In this document: piece after piece, positions 63,955 to 64,000 of the stretch | How positions within the stretch are numbered: the first letter of the stretch is position 1 | Layout: each line of letters begins with the position of its first letter | Assembly: GCA_965224215.1 (NCBI GenBank) | Contig: CBDCYS010000012.1 | Span: 62,001-126,000 of the forward strand | Origin: CBDCYS01 sp965224215 | GTDB lineage: Bacteria; Acidobacteriota; Terriglobia; Bryobacterales; UBA6623 | Length of the DNA: 64,000 bases | Reading direction: 5' to 3' | Notes under the pieces: generated by a model | Database searches by the model: none | What the model saw: the letters and a program-made list of their open reading frames with translations, nothing else | What the model was told of the DNA's origin: nothing | Position numbers and translations under genes: made by a program

Positions 63955-63992
63955 AATTGGCGTAACATAACGTCCTTTATGTTACCCCAATT
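63955..63992. repeat. 15-bp inverted repeat at the window edge
   Basis: aattggcgtaacata and tatgttaccccaatt pair with one mismatch around an 8-base loop. The surrounding DNA is AT-rich compared with the rest of the window. It could be a terminator or an end of a further mobile element lying beyond the window. Confidence 0.5.
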
Positions 63993-64000
63993 GTACAGCA

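Overview
The window reads as a chromosomal stretch from a GC-rich member of the Acidobacteriota, probably of the Solibacter/Bryobacterales type. This is inferred from gene content, not from a marker gene. The supporting families are a TIGR03437-type secreted protein, two PQQ-type quinoproteins with a cytochrome c, a DUF1501 plus DUF1549/DUF1553 pair, a ThuA-like and an MlrC-like protein, futalosine-pathway MqnE and an H1-like histone. No rRNA or tRNA gene was seen.

Layout. 1-10 kb: the end of an OmpA-like gene, an RhlE-type helicase, ThuA-like and MlrC-like proteins, an IS1595 element with an exact 8-bp target duplication, trehalose-phosphate synthase and a convergent GT5 glucan synthase. 10-21.5 kb: a Tat-exported quinoprotein, a secreted hypothetical, dihydroorotase, an intact IS110/IS1111-type element, a coupled cytochrome c/quinoprotein pair and a decayed second IS1111-type element. 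21.5-31.2 kb: a frameshifted TIGR03437 protein, a frameshifted AIM24-like protein, an XRE regulator and the DUF1501/DUF1553 pair. 31.2-34.7 kb: a TauE exporter followed by a PLP sulfo-lyase/desulfhydrase-like enzyme (cuyZA-like order). 35-41 kb: B12-dependent ribonucleotide reductase with a palindrome inside its promoter, ArgD-like aminotransferase and MqnE. 41.4-45 kb: sucrose-phosphate synthase joined to a sucrose synthase by an apparent deletion. 45-48.3 kb: an IS5 element exactly at the metW stop codon, metX and an H1-like histone. 48.7-52.3 kb: an M16 peptidase pair. 52.7-57.8 kb: a mobile-element-rich zone with a group II intron fragment, an IS5/IS903-like element, a frameshifted NhaR-like regulator and a second IS1595 element. 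57.8-60 kb: a CBS protein, a Dps-like protein and small operonic genes. 60-64 kb: a patchwork of a truncated antiporter, gene fragments and an intact four-gene cassette (two DUF1538 membrane proteins, a PII-like protein and a CBS protein).

The genes suggest a heterotroph making compatible solutes or storage sugars (trehalose, sucrose, glucan), oxidising alcohols or sugars in the periplasm through quinoproteins and cytochrome c, and making menaquinone by the futalosine route. Single-base frameshifts recur in at least four otherwise well-conserved genes. This means either real decay around mobile elements or residual assembly error, so each broken gene below should be read with that in mind.
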